A DNA stretch of 45,335 bases from Prevotellaceae bacterium UBA2448 (GCA_002342585.1 DDQG01000041.1:1-45335); one strand, 5' to 3'. Numbered from the stretch's first letter, positions 23,883-32,173 are shown. Made by a program: numbers and translations. The notes: generated by a model from the sequence alone, not told the origin.

Positions 23883-24068
23883 TTATTTTACAAATACCTT
23901 CTTGATGTTTCCATCACTCATCTTAACTATGTTTATGCCTTTATTCGGTTGAGCAATACGAACGCCATCGATTGTGTAGTATTCTTTATTTTCATCAGCG
24001 CTATAAACATCATTTATTCCAGTAGTATCAATAGTGAATATGCCAGTAACTACAACATTGTTAGATTG
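23883..24068 (-). pseudogene. C-terminal remnant of a sorting-domain surface protein
   Basis: This 61-codon open stretch lacks a start codon and is preceded in frame by TAA. It encodes a recognisable C-terminus: VYSADENKEYYTIDG, then VRIAQPNKGINIVKMSDG and IKKVFVK, which is the type A sorting-module pattern of Bacteroidales secreted proteins. The rest of the gene is missing, so it is a truncated relic. The DNA between it and the next gene (24069-24221) has no recognised feature beyond a possible 14-codon plus-strand scrap. Confidence 0.7.
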
Positions 24069-24221
24069 TTACATCTAGAATATTTGCAACTAGATGTGTA
24101 TCAATGCATTTTATTTAAAACAACAGAAAAGTGATGGTGCAGATTCTATAAAATAAGAAAATGATAAAGAGATTGCCGACATATTAGGCATTGAGCTTTA
24201 ATTTTTCGAAACGTCCATATT

Positions 24222-25160
24222 TTAGTAATAATGGTTATCTATAGTGCCACTTCCATTACATAAAGAGCACCTTTTACCATTAGATAAGCGCCCACTTCCA
24301 TGACAAGTTGGGCATCTTTCTATTCTTGGCGTTTTGTGATAAGTACCTCTTTCCCTCTTTCCTTTTTGTAACTCTTTCTTGGCAAGACTTTCAAGGGTTT
24401 GCTTTTCAGTTGCTATATTCACCTTACGAAGGCAACTTGTTAAGTCAAGCAAAGTTTCTTTTGTATTTCCGTCAACCACATATAAAGAAACTGGAGAAGC
24501 TAAAGTTGCATAAGTCGAAGGTTTACTATCATATACACTATATGACTTAACAACTTTCGCTCCTGGTTTAACTATTATCAAGAAGTAGAGGTCATCTTTT
24601 CTAGAACGTAAATCGAGGAGTTTTTCTGTATCATTACATTTGAAGAAGTATCGATTATCCTTAAAGCATGTTGGTTTTATTGGGATGATGATGTCGTAGA
24701 TCTCTATAAAATTTTTGAAATTTGATCTGATTTTGCCATCAAAACAAGGTGCAAACCCATCACCATAGAACTTTGGCATATCTTTATATACAAATGGTGT
24801 AAAGATTGCAAACTTCTCATTCCTCTTCTGCTGAAAACTCAGCATATCTGATTTATACTGACCAGACTTAACACAAACAGCCTTGTCTAAATCGTCCATA
24901 TTCTTCTTGCCGTGATAAGCGAAGATATCGTTTGCTGATAAAGCTCGGAACTCACTTACATCACTTTCATCAAAGAATTTATATGCCCCAGTACCGCTAT
25001 TAGGGTCTTTATCATAAGTGATAGAATAGCATCCTTCTATATATTGGCTGTACAATGGCAGTATCTTACCTGTAGCAACGTCATCGTTCACTCCAGTTTG
25101 GGCATAAGTTGACATTACACATACTATAGCAAAGAATAGTGCCGCTAATATATTTTTCAT
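24222..25160 (-). CDS. Secreted protein with two C-terminal DnaJ-type CxxCxGxG motifs
   Basis: This 312-residue protein has a clear signal peptide (cleavage after about residue 20, MSTYA-QTG). I do not recognise the large central domain (about 25-270), which is mixed alpha/beta with many aromatic residues. The tail carries two CxxCxGxG motifs (residues 283-290 and 298-305), the pair that binds one zinc in the DnaJ cysteine-rich domain. Such a module on an exported protein is uncommon and may serve zinc binding, disulfide chemistry or substrate holding. No close operon partner exists: the collapsed toxin lies upstream and the truncated relic downstream. The leader 25161-25260 has no clear promoter match. 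Confidence 0.7.
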   Translation of the reverse strand: MKNILAALFFAIVCVMSTYAQTGVNDDVATGKILPLYSQYIEGCYSITYDKDPNSGTGAYKFFDESDVSEFRALSANDIFAYHGKKNMDDLDKAVCVKSGQYKSDMLSFQQKRNEKFAIFTPFVYKDMPKFYGDGFAPCFDGKIRSNFKNFIEIYDIIIPIKPTCFKDNRYFFKCNDTEKLLDLRSRKDDLYFLIIVKPGAKVVKSYSVYDSKPSTYATLASPVSLYVVDGNTKETLLDLTSCLRKVNIATEKQTLESLAKKELQKGKRERGTYHKTPRIERCPTCHGSGRLSNGKRCSLCNGSGTIDNHYY

Positions 25161-25271
25161 ACAGTTTACTTTTCAGGTCTTACCTCTTTAATTGCCAGCC
25201 AAACTAAAACAGGCAAACTGTTAATATTCTCTTCTGTAATATATACGAAAAACTCATAGGCAAGGTTTCAT

Positions 25272-25343
25272 TTATTTTGTTATGTTAGCCTGAGCCTTGG
25301 GCTCTTTTCTTGTGTCCCATTGGTCAGACCAGATGATTTCCAT
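25272..25343 (-). pseudogene. Collapsed ParE/RelE-type toxin (23 codons)
   Basis: The frame begins MEIIWSD, the usual N-terminus of ParE/RelE toxins, and continues directly into QWDTRKEPKAQANITK, which resembles their usual C-terminal end (FWDTRQxP). About 70 middle codons would be missing, with the frame kept. It starts six bases after the antitoxin stop, the normal toxin position. I infer an in-frame internal deletion that inactivates the toxin. Confidence 0.65.
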
Positions 25344-25349
25344 ATCACT

Positions 25350-25598
25350 CTACGAATGCTTCTGTATATATTCGTTCATCATATCTGACACTTCAGCCTT
25401 TGAATATACCCGACCTGCTGCAACATCTTCTTCTGCCATGTCAAGGCGAGCATCGATTTCCTCCATCGTATAAGGCTGCAAGGCTTCTTCGCGCATCGCT
25501 TGCTCATATAGATGGTCAGCTAACCAACGCTTATTAGCAGCAGTAAGGTTAAAACCCATGATTGTCTGCCAAACGTTTTGTAATCCTGCTACATTCAT
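25350..25598 (-). CDS. Orphan antitoxin of a decayed toxin-antitoxin module
   Basis: From the Met at 25598 the protein has 82 residues; an upstream ATG at 25628 overlaps the promoter -7 element and is therefore unlikely. The N-terminal part (GFNLTAANKRWLADHLYEQ) and the C-terminal helix pattern EEIDARLDMAEEDVAAGRVYSKAEVSDMM (given here in part by residues 45-73) resemble small RelB/StbD-like or addiction-module antitoxins of Bacteroidales. Six bases downstream lies a 23-codon toxin relic. It is intact, so it may still act as a DNA-binding regulator or as immunity against a homologous toxin elsewhere. Confidence 0.65.
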   Translation of the reverse strand: MNVAGLQNVWQTIMGFNLTAANKRWLADHLYEQAMREEALQPYTMEEIDARLDMAEEDVAAGRVYSKAEVSDMMNEYIQKHS

Positions 25599-25625
25599 AT
25601 TATAATATGTTTTACTAGTACTGCG

Positions 25626-25633
25626 CAAAAGTA
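25626..25633 (-). promoter_or_regulatory. -7 element of the orphan antitoxin promoter
   Basis: Minus strand TACTTTTG at 25633-25626 fits TAnnTTTG. No convincing TTTG lies at the usual -33 distance. The 25634-25948 region beyond it has no gene that I can support; it contains a GTGTGCACAC palindrome near 25813 and otherwise nothing I recognise. Confidence 0.55.
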
Positions 25634-25948
25634 CAAACTAATTTCTAAACTTCTGCTAAAGTTGAGGGATATTTTTGAATTTAATCTCTCTCAAAACTTG
25701 GTCATTTTATTATATTTTTTCTCAGTTTTAGAGGGTTCTATCTGTAGTTATTATCAAAAAACAGAGGCTTTGAGCAGGGTGAAAAATCTCTCGGAACTCC
25801 CCATTTTTACTGGTGTGCACACGAAAAAAAACTCTCTAACGTAAGCGCAAAAAGTCATGCATTTTGTCACAAAGTCAAGAAAACCTAACTAAGGAGTACC
25901 GCTACATTACCGCTCTATTACCATTCGTCTAAAGGGTATTTGTCACCC

Positions 25949-26692
25949 TCATTTCCCCAGAAAGCGCTTATCCAAAAAGGTCTGAAAGGCTTCTTTGTAC
26001 AGGTCGCCTATTGGGAGGCAAGTGTCTTTGTCCATGATGATGCGGTTTTTGTTGACTTCCTGGATTTTGTTGAGGTTAACGATGTAGGAACGGTGGATGC
26101 GCATGAAATAGTCGGGTAAGTGCTCTTCCATCTTCTTCATCGACAGAAGGGTGACAATAGGTTTCGCCTCGCCTTCAATCCAAACTTTCAGGTATTCGCT
26201 CATGGCTTCTATGTAGCGGATGTCAGGAATGCTGACTTTTACGATGCGATAGTCGGTTTTGAGGAAAAGTGTGTCGTCGGCTGGAAGATTATCGGCAGAA
26301 GGACTGCTGACCGTTGACGAACTGCTCTCAAACCGTTCCTTCAACCTATTTGCTGCCCGCTGGAAGTCCTGCAGTCCGAAGGGTTTTAGCAAATAATCGA
26401 CGGCATTGACGCGAAAACCCTCAACTGCATACTCGGAGTAGGCAGTAGTGAATACAATGAGCGGCGGCATGGCGAGCGACTTGATGAAATCCATGCCGTT
26501 GAGGTCGGGCATATTGATGTCGCAGAAGATAGCATCCACCATGTCATGTTCGAGAAACTCACGCGCCTCCAAGGCACTCTGGCACTGGGCGGCAAGTTGT
26601 AGAAACGGCACTTTACTGATATAGGCAACGAGTTGCTTCAGAGCCAGAGGTTCGTCATCGATAGCCATGCAACGTATCATACTGTTATACAT
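25949..26692 (-). CDS. LytTR-family response regulator
   Basis: This 247-residue cytosolic two-component regulator has a receiver domain (about 5-125) with the acidic pocket IDDEP at 11-15 and the phospho-acceptor D58 in FCDINMPDLNG. A LytTR DNA-binding domain occupies about 150-245 (YRIVKVSIPDIRYIEAM and MRIHRSYIVNLNKI). It lies six bases after the histidine kinase and is the last gene of the five-gene operon. The Met at residue 5 is an alternative start. It probably controls the operon itself or surface genes; LytTR sites were not searched for. Confidence 0.93.
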   Translation of the reverse strand: MYNSMIRCMAIDDEPLALKQLVAYISKVPFLQLAAQCQSALEAREFLEHDMVDAIFCDINMPDLNGMDFIKSLAMPPLIVFTTAYSEYAVEGFRVNAVDYLLKPFGLQDFQRAANRLKERFESSSSTVSSPSADNLPADDTLFLKTDYRIVKVSIPDIRYIEAMSEYLKVWIEGEAKPIVTLLSMKKMEEHLPDYFMRIHRSYIVNLNKIQEVNKNRIIMDKDTCLPIGDLYKEAFQTFLDKRFLGK

Positions 26693-26698
26693 TTTTAT

Positions 26699-27844
26699 TT
26701 ATTGGAGAAATGGAATGACAAGACGTACGGAATAGACATCGGGTGTGTCGTCTATGCTGAGGGTATAATCTCTTCCGTAAAGCAGGTCAAGACGCTTGCG
26801 GACATTGGCGAGTCCCACACCACCCTTTTCTTCGTCGGACGAGTCCGCTTTCGAATTAAGGCATGAGAACTGCAGTTCATTTTGTTCTACAGCAACCTCT
26901 ACGCTTATGAATGATTCATGTTTATAAGTGATGCCATGCTTAAAGGCATTCTCAATGAAAGTGATGAGAATCAGCGGTGGAATCTGACAATCGGGCACCT
27001 CTGAGGGCAGGTTTACATTGATGTGAACCTTGTCGGTATAACGCAACTGCATCAGTGTGATATAATGGCGTATGAAGTCCATCTCGCGGGAGAGCGGCAC
27101 GCCCTGCTTATTGCCTTCGTAGAGCACGAAACGCATCATCTTCGACAGTTCCAGTATGGTGTCTTTCGCCTTCTCAGGGTCTATGTCCACGAGTGCATGG
27201 ATATTGTTGAGCGTGTTCATGAAGAAGTGCGGGTTGATCTGGTAGCGCAGATATTCCAACTGCTGCTCCAGATTCTTGTGCTCCAGTTCGGCAAGTCGCT
27301 TGTGGTCGTCTCTACTGCGGAAGTAGTACTTGATACCGAGATTTCCGCCCAGCATCAGAATAAGCACAACAACTGCCATGATGTCGCGCTCGCCAACAAT
27401 GGGAGGCGGAGCATCATTAGGACGGAAGGTATGCCGTTCGCCATGCAATGCTCTCGGAGAGTTCCCGACGTGTGGCGGGCGGTGTCTGTCCATTTTTTCC
27501 ATTGGCGGGCGGTGTCCCATCGGCTTTTTCATGCCAGACCGGCTATTGCATTGGTAAAAAGTAAACAAGGCAATGACAACAGCTACGATGGAGAAATACG
27601 CCACTCGCTTATTCTTATGCACCAGCAGAGGTGCCAGCAGGAAGTTGTGGATGAGGAATATCGCCAGATAGACGGAAAACTTACGGAATACGATGAACAC
27701 CTCCGACCAGTCGAACTCAACAGCCGAGTCGTTCACCGTACGCACATACAGACTCAGTAGTGGGGTTGCAAATAGCAAGCCCCACACTATCAAGTAGAAG
27801 ATATTCTCCTGACGCAACTGCTTCATCCAAAGTTTTTTTATCAT
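26699..27844 (-). CDS. LytS/YehU-type sensor histidine kinase with His/Met-rich external loop
   Basis: This 381-residue membrane kinase has four likely transmembrane helices (about 17-35, 55-75, 80-98 and 153-175). A helical linker leads to the His_kinase domain with the phospho-acceptor H206 in YQINPHFFMNTLNNIHAL, and an ATP-binding region ends with GVGLANVRKRL. Between helices 3 and 4 an external loop (about 100-152) is Pro-rich and carries four Met and five His between residues 105 and 138. This suggests metal (for example copper) or polyanion sensing, but that is inference. It sits 36 bases after a beta-helix lipoprotein gene and six bases before its regulator. Confidence 0.9.
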   Translation of the reverse strand: MIKKLWMKQLRQENIFYLIVWGLLFATPLLSLYVRTVNDSAVEFDWSEVFIVFRKFSVYLAIFLIHNFLLAPLLVHKNKRVAYFSIVAVVIALFTFYQCNSRSGMKKPMGHRPPMEKMDRHRPPHVGNSPRALHGERHTFRPNDAPPPIVGERDIMAVVVLILMLGGNLGIKYYFRSRDDHKRLAELEHKNLEQQLEYLRYQINPHFFMNTLNNIHALVDIDPEKAKDTILELSKMMRFVLYEGNKQGVPLSREMDFIRHYITLMQLRYTDKVHINVNLPSEVPDCQIPPLILITFIENAFKHGITYKHESFISVEVAVEQNELQFSCLNSKADSSDEEKGGVGLANVRKRLDLLYGRDYTLSIDDTPDVYSVRLVIPFLQ

Positions 27845-27880
27845 ATATAATAACGCAAGAATCGGTAAAATATTGTTTCA

Positions 27881-29650
27881 CTACCAACGTGGACCGCCAC
27901 CTCCGCCTGGACCTCCGCCCATGCTGTTGCTACCGCTATATGACGAGAGACTGACACTGGAGCCACCGCTGACGGTGCCGCCTGAGATGCCAAGACCGCC
28001 GAAGTAAGACGTGCCACCACTGACACTGACTCCCGACAGAAGCGTTGGTTGCGAAGCACCACTGACTACGATGCCAGAGCCACCACTCGACGGAGTTTGG
28101 AATGAGAAGGTGCTGCTACCAACAGTCAGCGCATACATCGTGTTGGTACTCCATGACGAAGCTGCATAGCACGACTGCGAGAGGCTTGATCCGCTCTCCA
28201 GTCCGCCGATGGCAATAACGGTGCCGCCTGTGAGGTAGAGTTTCTTGCCGCCCTCAGTATTAGCATCGATAGCCACCTCTGGCTGTCCGCTGCAGATGGC
28301 ATATACCGTACCACCTTTTATGTAGCAGTTGCCGTTGGCGTCAAGTCCGTCGTTATTTCTGCCTTGGGCATAGACATAGCCGCTGCTGATGGTCATGTCG
28401 CCCTTTGAGTTAATGGCATCGTCATAAGCATACGAAGACACTTCACCGCCTGTGATGCTGAGTGCGCTTTTTGTCTCGATGCCCTCACCGTTACTACCAC
28501 CGGTACGCACCCATATTCTTCCGCCGCTGACACTGATGTCACCGTCAACCTTGATACCTTTTGGGGATGATGTATCGCCCGAACTGCTGAACAGTCCGCC
28601 CGTAGTGACGACATATACTTTGCCGCCGCAGAAGGTAGCATAACCATCCACATTGATGCCTTTGCCGCCGTTGCCAGTACTCTTCAGCCAGAGTTCTCCG
28701 CCGTTGATTGTGAAAGTTGAATCGGCTTTGATGCCAGCCGCGCCCTTTGCTTCATTATCTTCTGTGTCGTACGTGCCGTTGCCTGTGGTCAATACAGTGG
28801 TACGACCGCCGTTTACGATGATGTGACTCTCGCAGTTGATTCCCTTGGTAGCTGCTGCCGTCACCTCTACATTCAGAATGCCACCATTGATGTATATGCC
28901 GTCGTTTGCCTTGATGCCGTGGTTGGCAGTAGAACGGACATAAATATTATTCCCCTTATTGAAAACAATATAATCTGCAGAGTGAATTCCGTTGTTAGTG
29001 TTTGCCATAACGCTAAGCGAGCCACTGCCGTTAAAAAACAGTTTGCCCTTGCAATAGAGAGTTCCTTTCTGTGTTCCTCCCGTGCCATCGGACAACATGT
29101 TTGTAGTGCCTTCGGCAAGAATGATGAACGCCCGTTTTCCACTGAGCAGATTCAGCGCCGCCGAGTCGGGGTTGGTAATATTTACGCCATTGAGCTTCAC
29201 AGCGTATTTTTTCTCGCCGAGAATAGTCAGCGAACCATTGGTGGTCGTACCGCTTACCACATAGCACACATTCTTCTCAGAGCCATGATATGCTATCACG
29301 TGGTTGCCGCTTACCGTCACATCTACGCCGTTCTCTGTCTTCGCCACTGGGCTTGACATATCAATCGTTACTTCCTTCGTAAACTCGTTGTTTTCCAGCA
29401 CGTCCTCTTCGTCGGGGTAATATGCTGCGGCAACGTCTGTCGGTTCTGTCGTCGTCCTGTCGATAGCAATGTCTAACGTAGCCAATTCGCCAGTAGTGAC
29501 CGAACTGCCACCAGCGGTTGAAGTGCCACCGTTCCAACTGCTATTACCGTTGTATTCCTCTAATTTGTCATCTGCCGAACAGCTCATCATAACTGCTACA
29601 GATGCTGTAAGTATTATATTTAATATTGCCTTTTTCATGTTGTAATTCAA
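27881..29650 (-). CDS. Beta-helix surface lipoprotein, Cthe_2159-like (DUF4353)
   Basis: This 589-residue protein probably starts at the Met at 29638. A signal peptide ends in the lipobox-like VMMSC, with the lipidated Cys near residue 24. Most of the body is a repetitive parallel beta-helix with recurring GI(N/D)-type rungs (INGGILNVEVTAAATKGINCE, then GGELWLKSTGNGGKGINVDG and similar), the pattern of the carbohydrate-binding Cthe_2159 family. The last residues are glycine-rich and end in GGGGGPRW, the same ending as the upstream paralog. It is likely displayed on the cell surface and binds polysaccharide. The CotH partner often found with this family is absent; a two-component system follows instead. 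Confidence 0.8.
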   Translation of the reverse strand: MNYNMKKAILNIILTASVAVMMSCSADDKLEEYNGNSSWNGGTSTAGGSSVTTGELATLDIAIDRTTTEPTDVAAAYYPDEEDVLENNEFTKEVTIDMSSPVAKTENGVDVTVSGNHVIAYHGSEKNVCYVVSGTTTNGSLTILGEKKYAVKLNGVNITNPDSAALNLLSGKRAFIILAEGTTNMLSDGTGGTQKGTLYCKGKLFFNGSGSLSVMANTNNGIHSADYIVFNKGNNIYVRSTANHGIKANDGIYINGGILNVEVTAAATKGINCESHIIVNGGRTTVLTTGNGTYDTEDNEAKGAAGIKADSTFTINGGELWLKSTGNGGKGINVDGYATFCGGKVYVVTTGGLFSSSGDTSSPKGIKVDGDISVSGGRIWVRTGGSNGEGIETKSALSITGGEVSSYAYDDAINSKGDMTISSGYVYAQGRNNDGLDANGNCYIKGGTVYAICSGQPEVAIDANTEGGKKLYLTGGTVIAIGGLESGSSLSQSCYAASSWSTNTMYALTVGSSTFSFQTPSSGGSGIVVSGASQPTLLSGVSVSGGTSYFGGLGISGGTVSGGSSVSLSSYSGSNSMGGGPGGGGGPRW

Positions 29651-29663
29651 TTTAGTTTAACAA

Positions 29664-31547
29664 TTACCAACGTGGACCGCCACCTCCGCCGGGACCACCA
29701 CCAGGACCGCCGCCACCGGAATAGGTGGACAGAGTTACATTACTGCCTCCGCTACAGCTGTTTTGTCCGTAGCCGTTCCAGAAGCTGTCGCCGCTACCTG
29801 TCACACCACTCTTCAAGGCTGGAGTGCCGGTAGTATAGACTGCCATTGAGCTACCCATCCTGCTGTTTGAAGGCACCTTGAAAGCAAAGGCGAGTGTGCT
29901 GCCATTGTAGATGCCATACCATGTGCTCTTGCTGTAGGAACTAGCCTGCTTGGCTGTGCCGCCCGAAATACTGGCACCACTCTCGAAACCACCGATTGCC
30001 ACTACATTGCCGCCTGTGATGTAAAGCTGCTTCTGCTGCTCGGTATTGGCGTCGATACCCACTTCCGGCTGAGAACTTGCCACAGCAAATACGTTTCCGC
30101 CCTTGATGTAGCAATTGCCATTGGCATCTATTCCGTCGTTGCCGCTGCTGTTTGCCATCACATAGCCTCCGCTGATAGTCATGTCGCCAGCCGAATTGAT
30201 TGCGTCGTCGCTTGCCTCGGCATAGACATAGCCGCTGTTGATGGTAAGGGTTCCTTTCGATTCTATGCCTTCGTGACTTGTCGACTTGGCACAGATTGTG
30301 CCGCCGTTGATGACGAGTCCGCCGTCGGCTTTGATTGTCTTTGGCGATGCTGTGGCACTGCTGCTGTATTTATACTGGCTGCCACTGCTTGTTGCTATTA
30401 CGGAACCATTATTGACTGTTAGTATGGCGTCAGCCTTGATACACTTACCACCCGAGCCGGTAGAGGTTAACGTGATAGTTCCGCCGTCGATGGTCATGTT
30501 GCCGTCGCTCTTCATACAAGCACACCCCTTGGCATCTTTGTCGTCGCTGTCATAAGCTCCATTGCCCGTAGTTTTCACAGTGATGTCGCCGTCGCTGATG
30601 CGCATGTCGCCAGCAGCCTTGACACCTTTGGAAGCAGCAGCTGTAACGGAGACATTGAGTGTGCCGCCCTCAAGATAGATATTACCGCTGTCCTCATCCT
30701 CGTGGTCGGTGGTTTCGCCTGTTGAGACAGACCCTCCGAGGTCGCACTGGATGCCGTCGTCCTGTGTGCCGCTGATGCTTACCATACCGCTCTGCATCTG
30801 GAAATACTCCTCACAGTTGATTCCGTCGCCTACGGCTGAGGTGATGTTCAATATCAGGTTCTTAATCTGTATGTATGATGCCGACTTGATGCCGTGCTTC
30901 AGATTGCCTATCACGTTCAATGTGCCCTTGCCCTGCAACTGCAACTGACCCTTAGAATAGATACATGCCTTCTGTGAACCGTTGCCGTCGGTCAGTGTAT
31001 TCTCAGTATCTTTCTTTGCGCTGATCTGTATGCGCTTCGAATTGGTTATGTTGATGGCAGCACCACTTGGGTTAGTAAGTGTCAAGCCCGCCAACGACAC
31101 AGTACACTTATACGAGCCGCCCAAGGTCAGCGAACCGTCTGTCGAAGAACCGCTAAGCACATAGGTAATCTCATCACCATCCACTGCGTCAGAATTGCTT
31201 TGAGTAATGGTGACATGAGCTCCGCTGACGGAAGCAGAAACGTAAGCTGCTACATTGCTGGCAGCCGTTACAGTAGCTGTAGAGCCGCTATATACTATAT
31301 TAACTGTGTTTGCATCTATTTCAGTAGAACTGCCAGTAGATACTGTCATATTGGTTATGTCGCTGATGGTATAGCTATCAGTACCTACTGTCATCATTGT
31401 GCCGTTTGAAAACGTTACTGGCGAATACGAAGTGAGGTCAGCTGCACTATACGATTTAGTTACACCCGAAGCAGTAACATTCAGAGTCTGCGCTCCTGCT
31501 GCCACTGTCAGCACAAGAGCTATTATGGATAATAATGTATGTTTCAT
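29664..31547 (-). CDS. Secreted beta-helix protein, Cthe_2159-like paralog (DUF4353)
   Basis: This 627-residue protein has a type I signal peptide (cleavage after about residue 19, AAGAQ) and no lipobox. A short N-terminal domain (about 20-95) resembles the segment in the 124-residue neighbour (TVGTDSYTISDITNMTV). It is followed by a long parallel beta-helix with rungs such as GDMTISGGYVMANSSGNDGIDANG, cited here by pattern around residues 455-480. The tail is glycine-rich and ends in GGGGGPRW. It and the next gene are clear paralogs separated by 13 bases, so a tandem duplication followed by a switch from secreted to lipidated anchoring is likely. Its ATG overlaps the stop of the upstream gene by four bases. 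Confidence 0.8.
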   Translation of the reverse strand: MKHTLLSIIALVLTVAAGAQTLNVTASGVTKSYSAADLTSYSPVTFSNGTMMTVGTDSYTISDITNMTVSTGSSTEIDANTVNIVYSGSTATVTAASNVAAYVSASVSGAHVTITQSNSDAVDGDEITYVLSGSSTDGSLTLGGSYKCTVSLAGLTLTNPSGAAINITNSKRIQISAKKDTENTLTDGNGSQKACIYSKGQLQLQGKGTLNVIGNLKHGIKSASYIQIKNLILNITSAVGDGINCEEYFQMQSGMVSISGTQDDGIQCDLGGSVSTGETTDHEDEDSGNIYLEGGTLNVSVTAAASKGVKAAGDMRISDGDITVKTTGNGAYDSDDKDAKGCACMKSDGNMTIDGGTITLTSTGSGGKCIKADAILTVNNGSVIATSSGSQYKYSSSATASPKTIKADGGLVINGGTICAKSTSHEGIESKGTLTINSGYVYAEASDDAINSAGDMTISGGYVMANSSGNDGIDANGNCYIKGGNVFAVASSQPEVGIDANTEQQKQLYITGGNVVAIGGFESGASISGGTAKQASSYSKSTWYGIYNGSTLAFAFKVPSNSRMGSSMAVYTTGTPALKSGVTGSGDSFWNGYGQNSCSGGSNVTLSTYSGGGGPGGGPGGGGGPRW

Positions 31548-31918
31548 TTTACTATCATTTTATAAGTTTTTGAATTTGTCTTCACGATATACACACCTTT
31601 TTGCATTTGGTCTTTGGAGACTTTATTTCCCCGCAGGTCGTAGATGTCGGTAGCTTCTTCGAGAGTAGCAGCGGTGATTTCCTCTATACCAGTAGTCGTT
31701 TCGTCGGATGTAGAGAAGTACATCTTGCTTAGGTTCGAGAGGGTAAACGACTGCGAGTCAACCGTCAGGTTAGTTCCGCTGATTGTCAGCGAATAATCCT
31801 TGACGGCAACAGACACCTTTGCTCCGTCCGTAGTCTCAAAGGTCAGGTAGGTATAGTCACTGGCATATGCCGTCAGTGTTCCTATCAAAGCTGTCAATAA
31901 CAAAAAGATTTTCTTCAT
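31544..31918 (-). CDS. Small secreted protein with sorting-type C-terminus
   Basis: This 124-residue protein has a signal peptide (cleavage after about residue 19, LTAYA-SDY). A short beta domain (YLTFETTDGAKVSVAV, then LTISGTNLTV and LSNLSKMYFST) is a layout frequent at the N-terminus of Bacteroidales surface proteins. The C-terminal module DIYDLRGNKVSKDQ, then MQKGVYIVKTNSKTYKMIVK, resembles a type A sorting domain. It is the first gene of the five-gene operon and overlaps the next gene by four bases. No enzymatic motif is visible. Confidence 0.75.
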   Translation of the reverse strand: MKKIFLLLTALIGTLTAYASDYTYLTFETTDGAKVSVAVKDYSLTISGTNLTVDSQSFTLSNLSKMYFSTSDETTTGIEEITAATLEEATDIYDLRGNKVSKDQMQKGVYIVKTNSKTYKMIVK

Positions 31919-31957
31919 AACGCAGGTTCGTTTTTGTGTGAGTCATTAAATTTGACA

Positions 31958-31990
31958 CAAAGATACGGTCTTTGTTACCAAAGCATCAAA
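31958..31990 (-). promoter_or_regulatory. Promoter of the beta-helix/two-component operon
   Basis: Minus strand TTTG (31990-31987), 21 bases, then TATCTTTG (31965-31958). The start codon at 31918 is about 40 bases downstream. Confidence 0.75.
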
Positions 31991-32033
31991 TCTTTTCAAC
32001 GAAACACCCGATTCCTTCAACGAATGGGATTAA

Positions 32034-32092
32034 GAGTTTAAAAGTTTAAAGGTTTAAGGGTTTAAGAGTTCAAGGGTTCAAGGGGTTTAGGA
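32034..32092. repeat. GTTTAAG-type low-complexity intergenic repeat
   Basis: Imperfect tandem copies of a 7-8 base word (GTTTAAA, GTTTAAG, GTTCAAG) fill the divergent gap between the beta-helix operon and xpt. No fold or reading frame is evident. Confidence 0.6.
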
Positions 32093-32114
32093 ATAAAAAT
32101 TCTGTAGAAAAATA

Positions 32115-32143
32115 TTTGTGTAGAACTAAAATGACTATATTTG
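32115..32143 (+). promoter_or_regulatory. xpt-permease promoter
   Basis: TATATTTG (32136-32143) is a full -7 match. The upstream TTTG (32115-32118) is only 17 bases away, a bit close. This placement means that any start codon before about 32150 cannot be used, which supports the start at 32174. Confidence 0.65.
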
Positions 32144-32173
32144 CAACATGCAAACAAAAAAATGCGATTGAGT

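Noticed and set aside
24126..24200. Plus-strand scrap reading ENDKEIADILGIEL before a stop
   Set aside because: It recalls the end of an HTH protein, but 14 codons are too few to call a relic.
25598..25628. Upstream start codon (25628) for the orphan antitoxin
   Set aside because: It lies inside the TACTTTTG promoter element at 25626-25633, so a transcript from that promoter would not include it.
25662..25844. 60-codon plus-strand frame in the gap before the response regulator
   Set aside because: No promoter and no recognisable motif; it looks like chance in A/T-rich DNA.
32101..32173. Purine riboswitch upstream of xpt
   Set aside because: The leader after the promoter is only about 25 bases, too short for an aptamer, and no conserved purine-aptamer core is seen.
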